From contig CP099424.1 in NCBI GenBank assembly GCA_024114885.1, forward strand, positions 1,364,001 through 1,428,000: DNA of 64,000 nt, given 5' to 3'. The notes beneath the pieces were generated by a model. That model had not been told where the DNA came from and did not search any database. It saw only the letters and a list, made by a program, of their open reading frames with translations. Positions 20,872 to 30,414 of this stretch are shown piece by piece. Position 1 is the first letter of the stretch. Each line of letters opens with the position of its first letter. The stretch comes from Septoria linicola. Its lineage: Eukaryota; Ascomycota; Dothideomycetes; Mycosphaerellales; Mycosphaerellaceae. Both the position numbers and the translations under genes were made by a program.

Positions 20872-21808
20872 CTATGCAATGAAGTGATTCATATGACCTG
20901 GTACTCGCTGCCGGCACTTCTCGCAATCTGGTCTGAATCCCATGCTGAATCCACTTCGTTTGGTAGCAGCAGGTGCAGCTCGCACAGATGAGTCGCCGCT
21001 ACTAAGGGCACCGCTCCGCTGCCGTTGCTTTCTGACAATGATATTATTAGACCCGCAGTCCATTGGTTCTGATTCAATGGCAGATTCGAGCTCGGCATTA
21101 GGACCAGTATGCGTCAGATTCGGCCTCGCGGGATGGATGGAAATGGTAGGCACATTCCCGTTCTCAGCCATGTCCACGTCGCTGACGCTCAACATGCTAA
21201 GTTGCGAACCTGCAGCTTCTGCTGCCGAGGGCGGCGTCGGAACCTCGTCTTCGTCAATGGGAGACGGCACTTCAAGCAGGTCTGAGCTGGCCGAATATTC
21301 TTGAGGGTGGCGACGACGGACATGCTGCTTGAATCCAGTCCTGATGCGCTCCGGGCTGGCTCCTGGCCGCATCGGAACCATCGGCGTAGGTACTCGATTC
21401 ATCTGAAGTCTTTGACCCATCAGGCTGGCATGTATGGTACTGGGTCGAGGTAGGATCTCTTCTTCCGGGGACTGTGAAAAGGTGCCATCATCCATATCTA
21501 CATCGTCGCCCATGGAGATGTCCTGCAGACTGCCGGGCTCAGACTTCAGACTCGAGGTATCGGCATCGCTATCGTAGCCTGATGCTGGGTCTCGTGCTCT
21601 CGTCGGAGTATTCGGAACAGAATCATTAAACCATTTTCCGCTGTCCGCCGAGGCTTCGGTAGTTGCGCGAGCTCTCTGTCGATGTGGTCAGTCGTAGATT
21701 CGCTTCTGTGTATCGCATTTCTAATCCCACCTTGCCGAAGGGCACGTCTCCGATACGGAATTGATCACTGTCGCTGTCCGCACGCGATCGCTTCTTGTTG
21801 GACAGCAT
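20872..21808 (-). CDS. Nuclear-type orphan with C-terminal CxxC-x6-HxxH motif
   Basis: Two exons, complement 21731..21808 and 20872..21675, encode 293 aa. The 55-nt intron (GTGGGA..CGACAG, with a CTGAC branch) is phase 0. The N-terminus is basic and acidic by turns (MLSNKKRSRADSDSDQF), followed by long Ser/Pro/Asp-rich disorder. The extreme C-terminus is compact: FRPDCEKCRQRVPGHMNHF. Its C-x2-C-x6-H-x2-H spacing could bind one zinc ion. This short terminal motif, set against a disordered body, is the part most likely to be conserved. I cannot name the family. A regulatory nuclear role is inference. Confidence 0.72.
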
Positions 21809-22899
21809 GCTGCTGGAACTTGACCGAGGTGACAGGCCGACAGAAGGCTAAATTAGGAAGTCATTATTCTTATGTAGAAATAGTCATGCTCTCAAAGTTG
21901 TGGGGCTCAGCACTCGTGATTAGTGAATAGGTTCTGCCTCAGCACCTGGTGCAAACAATCATGAGTGAAGCAGACAACCACTGGCACAACAAGAGCTACC
22001 TGTAGGAAGTCAGTGCGTGGTGGTTGATCCGTGCGATGCTCGAAACTGCGGGAGTGCCGTGCCCCACGTGAGAAGCGGCCTCCTCGTCCTCACAGCTCTG
22101 CGCCTTCCACACCTCTTCGCGTTCATCTCCTTCGTACATCCGCCGGAAGCCACTCGTGTCGCGTAGTGTTCACACAGCTTCAGCGACGTGTTGCGATGCC
22201 TTTTTCAGGCGACTGAGATCCTGTATCTCCAACGACAGTTCTCTCGCTCTCACTGTGGCCAAGCTACTTCCTGGTTCACAGCTGTCGCGCGGACAACTAT
22301 AACGTCGTCAACCAAGGCCACCAATCAACAAATGCTGACAACAAGGTTTCATGACACTCGAGCCTGGACAAACTGCATCGGAGCTACTTTTGTCACTGAC
22401 ATGTGTACCTGCATGGTCGTGCCAGAACCCTGCACCAACCACGCGTGAGCACGAGCGACATCATCGTTGCCAGTGCACTCAATCATCACCTCTTAGTCAA
22501 CGCCGCGTGAATACGGAAACGCAGTGGTCTTGGTTGAAGGTCACGCAGAGCTGACACACTTGACATCGTAAGTTTCGGACTACTGTCACTGATGATTACG
22601 GTGTTTCAGTCGATAGGCCTTGGATTTTCACCTTATATCCAAGTCTTGCAAGGCGCAAACCATGACTGCAAAGGCTGCCAGATTAAGATTCAGCGGCGCA
22701 ATTACTGCTTATTGGGTATTACGCCAGCTTTGATGTACCCCGATGGCAGGTAATAGTCTGCTAAGAATCACTCAGCTCCAAGGCATTTACAAGTCACAGG
22801 AAGTACAACAGAGTCTACAAATCCTCGCACTGCTAGACTCACCAGCAGTTCTTCGGGTAGAAACTCCTTTGAGCGGGGTTCGCTAACGAACATACCTGG
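21809..22899. other. Divergent intergenic region, about 1.1 kb
   Basis: This region separates the orphan (-) from the FAD monooxygenase (+) and should contain both promoters. Short open frames are featureless, and I saw no TATA box close to either start. Confidence 0.4.
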
Positions 22900-24306
22900 A
22901 TGACAACCATGACCGTGCCTGGCGATAATGCGTTTTTGGATGTTGGCGTTATTGGCGCTGGCATTGCTGGGTTCGCCGCAGCTATCTCTCTTAGCCGAGC
23001 AGGCCATCAGATCACGATCTACGAGCGCTCAGACTTCAAGAACGAGACTGGCGCCGCCATCAACATGCCTCCTCAAGCCACTGCTCTCTTGCGTGCATGG
23101 GGAGTAGCCGACAGTGAAAGCCATGAGCATGATGGCGATTCCGGTGCCAGTACGCTGAGCGGAACCAGAAGACTTGATGCCAAGACAGCGGAAGTTTTGC
23201 TGAGCTCTAGTTTCGAATGCGATGAGCGCGATTATGGCGCTGGCTTCTTGTCATTCCATCGAGCAGATCTGCACGCGGCATTGCGAAGATGTGCCGAGGA
23301 TGTTGGCGTCAAAGTCGTGCTCGGAAAGATGGCTGTGAAGCTGAATTGCGACTCTGGCGAAGTGGTCATCGTTGATTCTCATCGACGGACCGGCAAAGAG
23401 ACCATCAAGAAAGATCTGATAGTCTTGGCGGACGGCGTCCACAGCATATTCGTTGAGCACGTTACAGGTTGTAAAGTTCCACTTCACGAGACTGGCCGAT
23501 CTGCATACCGTAGCCTCGTACCCATGGAGAAACTGCTATCAGACCCAGAGGCCCGCAAGCTCTTCGAGCACGAAGGGCATCATGGGCTTATAGGGGCTTA
23601 CAACACGGACACTGGTGTCTTCCTCATCGCATACCCGTGTCGAAGGGGCACCCTTATGAACATTGCCATCTTCCACAGAATGCAGCCCGAAGAGCGTCGC
23701 CTCAGCGATTGGGATTCTCCAACAACCATAGATCAAGCACTCTCCGGACTCGAAGGTTTCCATCCTGCCTTTCGAGCCATGGTCCGCTGCGCAGAGGACA
23801 TGCGCGTGTATACTGTGCTGCAGCGTGATCCCCTGCCGAATTATGTCAACGGGAGAGTGGTCATGATCGGAGATGCTGCTCACCCTATGCTCCCAGCTTT
23901 GGCAGGCGGCGGCTCGACTGCGCTCGAAGATGGCGCGGCACTAGAAGTTGTGCTTCGCGGCGTCAAGGGACACGAGACCAGAAAGCTTGCCAATAGATTG
24001 CAGCTATGGCAAGCACTACGAATGCCACGAGACGTGACGATGCAAGTTCTGTCCAAGACAATGCTGCAGCCGCAACCAGCAAGTTCATTCGCCAGCGAGG
24101 TTCGCCACGTCTATACCGGCCCTCTACCTGACGCACAACTAGCAGGCTGGATCAAAGCTAGCAGAGACTTTGTCTGTCCTTACGACACATACACTGTGAC
24201 ACAAAAGGCACTTGAATGGGCAGAGAAAGAAGGCTATCCAGAGGACATGATGATGCGCATGCAAGCCGAAGGCATAGTCCAGCACTTTGGTATCACTTCC
24301 TCATAG
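22900..24306 (+). CDS. FAD-dependent monooxygenase (salicylate-hydroxylase-like)
   Basis: This single exon encodes 468 aa. The N-terminal FAD site is GAGIAG at residues 19-24, with YERS at the end of the second strand. A DG motif (VLADGVHSIF) follows in mid-protein. The second FAD/ribityl motif is near residues 321-350 (MIGDAAHPMLPALAGGGSTALEDGAAL). That order is the class A aromatic hydroxylase fold, closest in style to fungal salicylate or 6-hydroxynicotinate hydroxylase-like enzymes. They use NAD(P)H and O2 to hydroxylate a small aromatic or polyketide-like ring. No transmembrane anchor or signal peptide is present, so it is probably cytosolic. The substrate cannot be deduced and no biosynthetic neighbours are present. 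Confidence 0.9.
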   Translation: MTTMTVPGDNAFLDVGVIGAGIAGFAAAISLSRAGHQITIYERSDFKNETGAAINMPPQATALLRAWGVADSESHEHDGDSGASTLSGTRRLDAKTAEVLLSSSFECDERDYGAGFLSFHRADLHAALRRCAEDVGVKVVLGKMAVKLNCDSGEVVIVDSHRRTGKETIKKDLIVLADGVHSIFVEHVTGCKVPLHETGRSAYRSLVPMEKLLSDPEARKLFEHEGHHGLIGAYNTDTGVFLIAYPCRRGTLMNIAIFHRMQPEERRLSDWDSPTTIDQALSGLEGFHPAFRAMVRCAEDMRVYTVLQRDPLPNYVNGRVVMIGDAAHPMLPALAGGGSTALEDGAALEVVLRGVKGHETRKLANRLQLWQALRMPRDVTMQVLSKTMLQPQPASSFASEVRHVYTGPLPDAQLAGWIKASRDFVCPYDTYTVTQKALEWAEKEGYPEDMMMRMQAEGIVQHFGITSS

Positions 24307-24645
24307 AACGACGGCGAAAAGAGGTTCCAATTCGCCAGCAATAATATCTTGACATTTTTCATTTCATTACATTCCCTTCTTTTCTTTCTCTTTCTCGCTA
24401 GCAAGTGGTATCAACAATCACGACAACATGCACTTTCCTCCCATCTTCTTCTTCCTCCTCCTTCTCTTCACATCTGTTCCTCCTTCCACTCTCAATGCAA
24501 CGGCTCAACTGGCTCTGAGTTGCCCAAAACTCGGCATCTGATGCAGATTCTGCCGCTCGTTGTTCATGATAGTACTAGTAGTAGTGTTATGCTGCAATGC
24601 ATTCTTGACAGCTTCACTGCGCTCCGCGAACGAAGCGTGTGATTG
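24307..24645. other. Convergent 3' flanks
   Basis: About 340 bp lie between the monooxygenase stop and the AP-2 alpha stop. A strongly pyrimidine-rich stretch (about 24349-24500) probably belongs to the monooxygenase 3' UTR. No gene is supported. Confidence 0.5.
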
Positions 24646-27563
24646 TCATTGCGGAAAAGGCTCTCTCAGTCTTTCCTCCATCATTTTCATCAGGATAGGC
24701 GGGACGGCTTCGTCAGTCGCGCGGATAGTGAGGCGGTACATCTGTGAGGTTTGTGTTAGTGTTTGATCACTTCGTCGCGGGAATGGACATGTTGGAAGGA
24801 ACTTACCTTGTTCTCATGGTTAGGCTCTAGTCGCAATAAACACCCAAACTTGCCGCTGACAGTGTGCAATACTGTCGCGCCGACGAAGTTCCTCGCATTT
24901 GGGTCTACGCCATCGAGGATGCCCCATTTCAGTCCTGTCAGTAGTCTTCGTGTAGAATCAGTAGAGATGTCGTATGCTTTGAAGATCTTTTGACTTTCTC
25001 GAGGCGCACCGCCGATTTGTTTCCATCGTTTGAAGAAGTCATCGGAAGACAACACTGCCGTATCCATGTACTTGTGCAGCGTGACTGGAAGTTTGAGAAC
25101 CAGGGCTTGCAACGACCCAGCCACGTAAGATATTCTTATCGTAGGTGACGCGTTGAAGACTCCTTGTGCGGTGAAGATGATCATCTGGCTTGTCTGCTCG
25201 CCCGTGTGGACTTTTGTTTCAGGAAGACTCTTGGTCTCGGCCTTCAGCTGGTCTGTAGATGGATTGTCGATTGTGGTTGTGAATGACTGTATGGGTGCGG
25301 GTGACTTGTTGGTGAAGTACAGTATCACGCAGCCGACTTCGGCGCGATACTCTGTTCTGCAGCCAATCTGAACCTGCACGTCTTCGTAAAGCAGACCCTC
25401 TGACCGCATGAGTAGTCGATTGTACCCTTCTTCCCAGCCTGGTGACAGATGTGCTGCGGAAGCAAGGTTAGTGCTTCCGCTCGTCAGATCGAGGCCAGCG
25501 AGTTCGTCAATGGGTGTCTTGGCAGATTTCGTGTTATACGTGCCGTTCGGGCCATTTGTTGCGCCATTCATGCCATTAAGTGTAGCTGTTGCAGAATTGG
25601 AGAAATTGCGTTTGAGTGTCGCGCTTCTGTCCAAACCCGGAGTTGCATCTTTACCAGTGATGGCCCACGTACGTTTGTCACCAGCTGCGTTGGACTTCTT
25701 GTCCAGTCTCGAGAGCAGAGCAGAAGTTCGTTCGGGGAAGGCAGGCATCTCGTCGCAAATTGTTCGTAGCAGATCATCCGATGGCATGGTCGATATCATC
25801 AAATATTCACAGGCACGCTGTTGTAGTTCCGAGTCCAGAGAGTGGCTATATGTCCGGAAGGCTGAAAGGAGCTGCGGTCGAATTTCAGGGAACAGATTGA
25901 CAAACTTGAAGAAGGCTGACAGGATCATGGCCCTCGTCACAGGTGAGCATGAGCCGAACTTCGCTTGCAGCGCAAGAAATTGTTCGATAGGACTGCACGA
26001 TGGTGTATCCGCGATGAGATGTCCGAATTCGCCCAAGATGTAGCTTCCAATCTTGACTAAGGTCTCATGACAGTGATCGGCTCTGCAGTATTGGAGGATA
26101 TTCTGTGCAGCGTAGACTTGCAACTCGTCGTTGTTCGTCACAATCTGGATGATACGTTGCCAGACTTCGTCACTGACATGATCTCCAGCCATGGCAATAA
26201 GTCGCATCGATATGTCGACATACCACTTGACATCAGTGGCATATTTCTCTGTCAAAATGGCTATTTTCAAGACCATCTCCTCTCGAATCGCGTAGTCTGC
26301 AGATTGAAGGTATTTGAGCAGCTCGTGCACGATCTTCTGCGAGTTTGTCGCATCACACATGCTGTACAGCAGATCTAGGCCTTGCCTGCGCACAGTAATG
26401 TCGCGGTCTCGCAGCGAGCCAATGATGATATCCTGGTGCTTTTTGATAGGGTCTAGATTCTCCGCCCGGATGGACAAGTGTGTCATGGCTTCCAGTCCAA
26501 GATACCTGACATTCGTCTCTCTGCTGCCGATGAACTTGCCCAGCTTAGTGGAGATCTGCACCATCAAGTCTCGTTCAGTGTCGAGATGAATGATGAGATT
26601 GATCGCCTCGAACAGAACCGCATTTTGTGCATTGTTCTGCTGCACGTTCTTTGGGCTTTCCATAGCGTTGTCCAGGATGACCTGCAGAGAGTCTCGCATG
26701 AGCTGTCGGATATGCGTGTCGTCCGAAGGGGGAAAGTACTGCATCAAACGCAGTAGCTTCACCTGGAGCCAAGGACATGGCACCTTGTAGTAGACATAGT
26801 CGCCCGCGTACTCTTGCTCCACAACCAGCTTCCTAAGCCTTTGTGCAGCCTTGACGTAGCTTCCACGATAGCTGTCCGGATCGTCCTGCGCAAGTGTCAT
26901 AACCAGACTTGTCACGCTCAATGCGACTCCCAGATCTGGATCGTCCATGATGGCAATGATTCTCTCCGCCCACTCTGGCTGAACGATCGTCGGAACCTTT
27001 CGGTACAACCTCAGAAGCGTTAAAGCAGCCTTCTTCTTCACGAATGGCTTGCTGGCTGGCGAGATCAACAAACGATGCACTTCCGCACACAGTGCCTCTC
27101 CCATCTCTTTGCCGCCCACATTTGCAATCGCGTGCAGTGCGAGACAGTTGTTGAGCTCATTGTGGTCCGCCAGATCCTTCCTTATGCTGTTCACGACCAA
27201 ATGCAGCAGCTCATGTCCTTCGTACAGAAACAGCGTGACAGCCAGATAGCCAATCTGCTTCTCCGAGTACTTGGTCGCAGAGATCAAGTTGACTGCCTCC
27301 AAATGTCCAAAGTCGACATTCCACCCAAGGATGTAAATGTACAGCAGCTTGCAGACGTACTTCTTCTTGTCGTAGCCTGACAAGTTCCCACCCTTGAACT
27401 TCTGGCGAATATTGGCCAGCTCTTTGTTGATGCGCTTCTCCTCCAGCTCGCGGGCTCGTGCGTTTCGAAGGTCGGCGATGAAGGAGACCAGACCGCGCAT
27501 CGTGTTGTCCTTGCTGGAGGGGCCCATTCCCCTGTTGAACAGGGCGGAGGCGGCGGCGGCCAT
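24646..27563 (-). CDS. apl3: AP-2 clathrin adaptor, alpha subunit
   Basis: Two exons, complement 24807..27563 and 24646..24741, encode 950 aa. The 65-nt intron has GTAAGT..CTCACAG borders. Splicing replaces an early stop with the true end, MYRLTIRATDEAVPPIL..FPQ. The N-terminus (MRGLVSFIADLRNARARELEEKRINKE in two parts) and the YDKKKYVCKLLYIYILG segment are hallmarks of alpha-adaptin. A HEAT/ARM trunk fills about residues 20-620, then a Ser/Asn-rich hinge, then the appendage (ear) domain. AP-2 recruits cargo and clathrin at the plasma membrane; alpha contributes PI(4,5)P2 binding and accessory-protein binding by the ear. In filamentous fungi AP-2 also has clathrin-independent roles in polar growth. 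Confidence 0.95.
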
Positions 27564-28139
27564 GGTGACGGCGCCTGGTGGGCTTCACGCCCTATGTGAA
27601 GGTGGCCAGACTTAGTCGCAGTTCCGGAAACTCGATCCGGAGGAAGTGTGTCTCGACGGCGTATCAGCAGTACGTGGTATGTTTGATTCGATCGAGGAAG
27701 GAGTTGGAGCTGTCGATCAGCACTTTACGCTCTTAGCGCTGGTGAGAGCCGCAATTACTCAGCTCATACAATGCGAGCTGGCTGTAGGACGTAAGGGCTA
27801 AGAACCATTAGTACGAGGTGGCGTTCGTGTTTGAGAAGTGTAGCAATGTCGTGTTTCGATATGCGTGTTTCGAGGGACTCTGGCAGGCTGCTTCACGGTG
27901 CTCCCGAGACGAGGCGGAAGCAAAGCCGCGCTCATGCAACACAAGATTATAGCTAGCAACGTGCTCGTGCACGACATATGAAAGGATCAGGCATGCAGGA
28001 AGCCGAAGTCATGATTACCACGTGTCAATCGCTGTCATGCTATAGTTAGTCGCGTGTGCTGCTCAATCTACGAGCACACACTGTTTGGATGCAACCAATT
28101 ATTCCCCAACGCCTCGCTTGTAACATGCACCACTCCTAC
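27564..28139. other. AP-2 alpha upstream region
   Basis: About 575 bp lie between the AP-2 alpha start and the RING-CH 3' end. No gene or notable motif was seen beyond short open frames. Confidence 0.45.
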
Positions 28140-29921
28140 TCATTCTGACCTGAACGATCCTCGCCCCTTGCTCCTATCCACGTCGACAACTCTCCTGCGC
28201 TTATGTAACTGCGCTGCCTTCCAACGAACATAGAGCATGATGGCGTCCTTGCAAACGACGAACAGACAGCCACCGACAAGACTGCGAGCCCACTTCTTCT
28301 GGAAGAAGCCTCGTGCCCACGCGTATCTGGATGTGGTTACACTCTGACCGAACATGGCCTTCGATGTGCTGGTGATTACAGAAGGCTCATTCGTCCATGT
28401 GTATGGAAGGATGAGCTTAAGTGCTTCACCAGAAAGCCCAGCTATCGTGGGGAAGAAGAGCGCGCCCAGGAAAGTCTCGGCAATACCAGTGGGAGAGAAT
28501 GATAACCGACGCTCAACATTCTGTACGTTCGCAGCATTTTGCGGTGCAGCAGCTCCTGCTTGCTGACCGTCGTCGCGTTGTTGTCCTGGCTGACGTGCAA
28601 CACGTCCATCCCTTATGACGGGTGCAGGGGCGGCTTCGTTTCGGGGAAACCCTCCTATCTCTGGCAAAAGGCGCTGTGGAGCATCTTCTTGTCCTCGAAG
28701 CTCAACATTATGCTGATCAGCTCCACCGGCCTCTGGGAGTTGAGCTTCATCTGGCCGAGGAGCATCGGGTTGTGCTGCAGGCTGTCGGTCTGCCGCCTGC
28801 TGTACCAGGCGTTCCTCTTCCTCTTCCCAGTCGTCTCCCCACACGTCGTGGTCTATCCGTACTTCGAATATGTTTTCGCCGCCACCTGGGTTTTCTGCAG
28901 GATGTTGCCCGTTGTCTCTCGCAGCATCTTCCTCATTCTGCTGACTCACTCTCGGCTTGACTGCTTCTAACCACTGTCTCTCCCTCTCCGACCAGACTCT
29001 CTTGTAGTACGCGTTATACAGACCGCGAACGTATGGAAGTACCGCATACGCGAAGCTCGCCGACGGCGGCCATGTTCCGAACTCTAGCGCTTGGCCGGGC
29101 GAGTGAGCCTGCGTGGCGAAGAACACGATCGGAAGCACTGGCAGCACGCTGTCGGCGAGAGACGTGCGAGACAGGACCAGGACGGGTGCAATCAGCGGAA
29201 GGCCCACAATCAACCGCCAGTGGCTTAGTCGGTCGAGCAGAGTATGTGATAGCAGTTCCCAAACTTTGTCAGGCTCACCAGCATACACCTCGATATATGG
29301 TTGCGTAGTGATCCTCCAGAAAGGCTCCAGTAGTCTATCTCCATCCTCGGCGCCGAATAAGGCGTAGATGGTGTGCACTCCAACAGTCTGACTGAGCTGC
29401 ACCATGGCAGAAGTCAGAGCCAGGCCACTAACAGGAATCACGGCTCGGTTGCCCAGTCTGTCCAGACCTTTGACCGCCTCCACGAGATAGTCCCTCGGGC
29501 GAGACAACTGTATCTCTGCTTTGCACTGCGGGCACTCGATTCTGGGCGCTGTTAGACCTCTGTTGCGTGCATCCTTGCTGGCTTCAATATCTGCTATCCA
29601 ATCCAGCAGACAGTCTTCGTGTGCTACGAGTGCACATGGACACGGATCTCTCCATTGCGATGTTTCGGGCGTGTCCTCGCTCTCATCCGACATGCAGATC
29701 CAGCACTTCTTCAGATCATCCTCGTCGCCCACGTCAGGTTGCGGCTCTACATCTTGCCGTTGGCTTTCATCCTCTGGCTTTTGCACGAATATCGTCCGTG
29801 AATCCTCTGACTGGGACCGGGCTTGTGATAGGGACTCGCGAGCTTCTGAGGTTGGTGCCTGGGATTGTTCTGATGCCGAAGCTCTCTGTTGACTGGGCTG
29901 TCGAGCTGGGAGGGAGGCCAT
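28140..29921 (-). CDS. Membrane-anchored RING-CH (MARCH-type) E3 ubiquitin ligase
   Basis: This single exon encodes 593 aa. A C4HC3 RING-CH domain occupies residues 73-133: Cys73-x2-Cys76, Cys94-x-Cys96, His101-x2-Cys104, Cys130-x2-Cys133. The Trp directly before Ile in CWIC is typical of this subtype. Hydrophobic segments follow at about 160-260 (VIPVSGLALTSAMVQLSQ and LIVGLPLIAPVLVLS), with more near the C-terminus around a central acidic, Gln/Pro-rich linker. RING-CH ligases use E2 enzymes to ubiquitinate membrane proteins in the ER, Golgi or endosomes. The layout differs from Doa10/Ssm4, which is much longer. Its target is unknown. It is divergent from the RAD26-like gene across 493 bp. 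Confidence 0.86.
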   Translation of the reverse strand: MASLPARQPSQQRASASEQSQAPTSEARESLSQARSQSEDSRTIFVQKPEDESQRQDVEPQPDVGDEDDLKKCWICMSDESEDTPETSQWRDPCPCALVAHEDCLLDWIADIEASKDARNRGLTAPRIECPQCKAEIQLSRPRDYLVEAVKGLDRLGNRAVIPVSGLALTSAMVQLSQTVGVHTIYALFGAEDGDRLLEPFWRITTQPYIEVYAGEPDKVWELLSHTLLDRLSHWRLIVGLPLIAPVLVLSRTSLADSVLPVLPIVFFATQAHSPGQALEFGTWPPSASFAYAVLPYVRGLYNAYYKRVWSERERQWLEAVKPRVSQQNEEDAARDNGQHPAENPGGGENIFEVRIDHDVWGDDWEEEEERLVQQAADRQPAAQPDAPRPDEAQLPEAGGADQHNVELRGQEDAPQRLLPEIGGFPRNEAAPAPVIRDGRVARQPGQQRDDGQQAGAAAPQNAANVQNVERRLSFSPTGIAETFLGALFFPTIAGLSGEALKLILPYTWTNEPSVITSTSKAMFGQSVTTSRYAWARGFFQKKWARSLVGGCLFVVCKDAIMLYVRWKAAQLHKRRRVVDVDRSKGRGSFRSE

Positions 29922-30414
29922 GTTGGGAGAAGGATGATGATCTGTGTTGGCGCGTCTGCACCGCTTGACAGTGTCTTCCTGGACCTGCTGTCACTTCTCC
30001 GGTGGGAGGTGTTTCTGTTTCTGTTGTGTTCGTTTGTTCGCTCGTCACATCACCACTTGCCGACCATGGCATGCATGGCATGTGCATCGCGTGTGCCGAT
30101 CGGCCGCGATCAGTGACGACATCGCGCCTGTGTCGCGTCAACTCACTTTCACTTTCACTTTCACCTCTTGCAGCTTCTTCACATGAATATGCGCATGGAC
30201 AGATCTTGTCTCAGGTAAAGCTGTAATATCACGGTCGCTCAGAGTGGAAATTTCAACATCGACAGGACACCTTCAGGACACGTTCCGACCAACTAACGCC
30301 TGCAGCTCGATCGTCCGCCTTGCCATGAGTGCCCAATTCGACCAATTCTTTCGTTCTTCTCCAGCTTGTTTTGTGATAGCGCCCTGAAGCACTCACGTCG
30401 GTCCTGTCGACATC
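29922..30414. promoter_or_regulatory. Shared upstream region of RING-CH (-) and RAD26-like (+)
   Basis: This is a 493-bp divergent spacer. It contains a hexamer repeat at 30143-30164 and paired CATGGCATGCATGGCATG-like direct repeats near 30065-30085. No TATA box is clear. Confidence 0.45.
30143..30164 (+). repeat. TCACTT hexamer tandem repeat
   Basis: Three full TCACTT units plus TCAC run in tandem about 250 bp upstream of the RAD26-like start. It is a possible regulatory or length-variable element. Confidence 0.75.
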
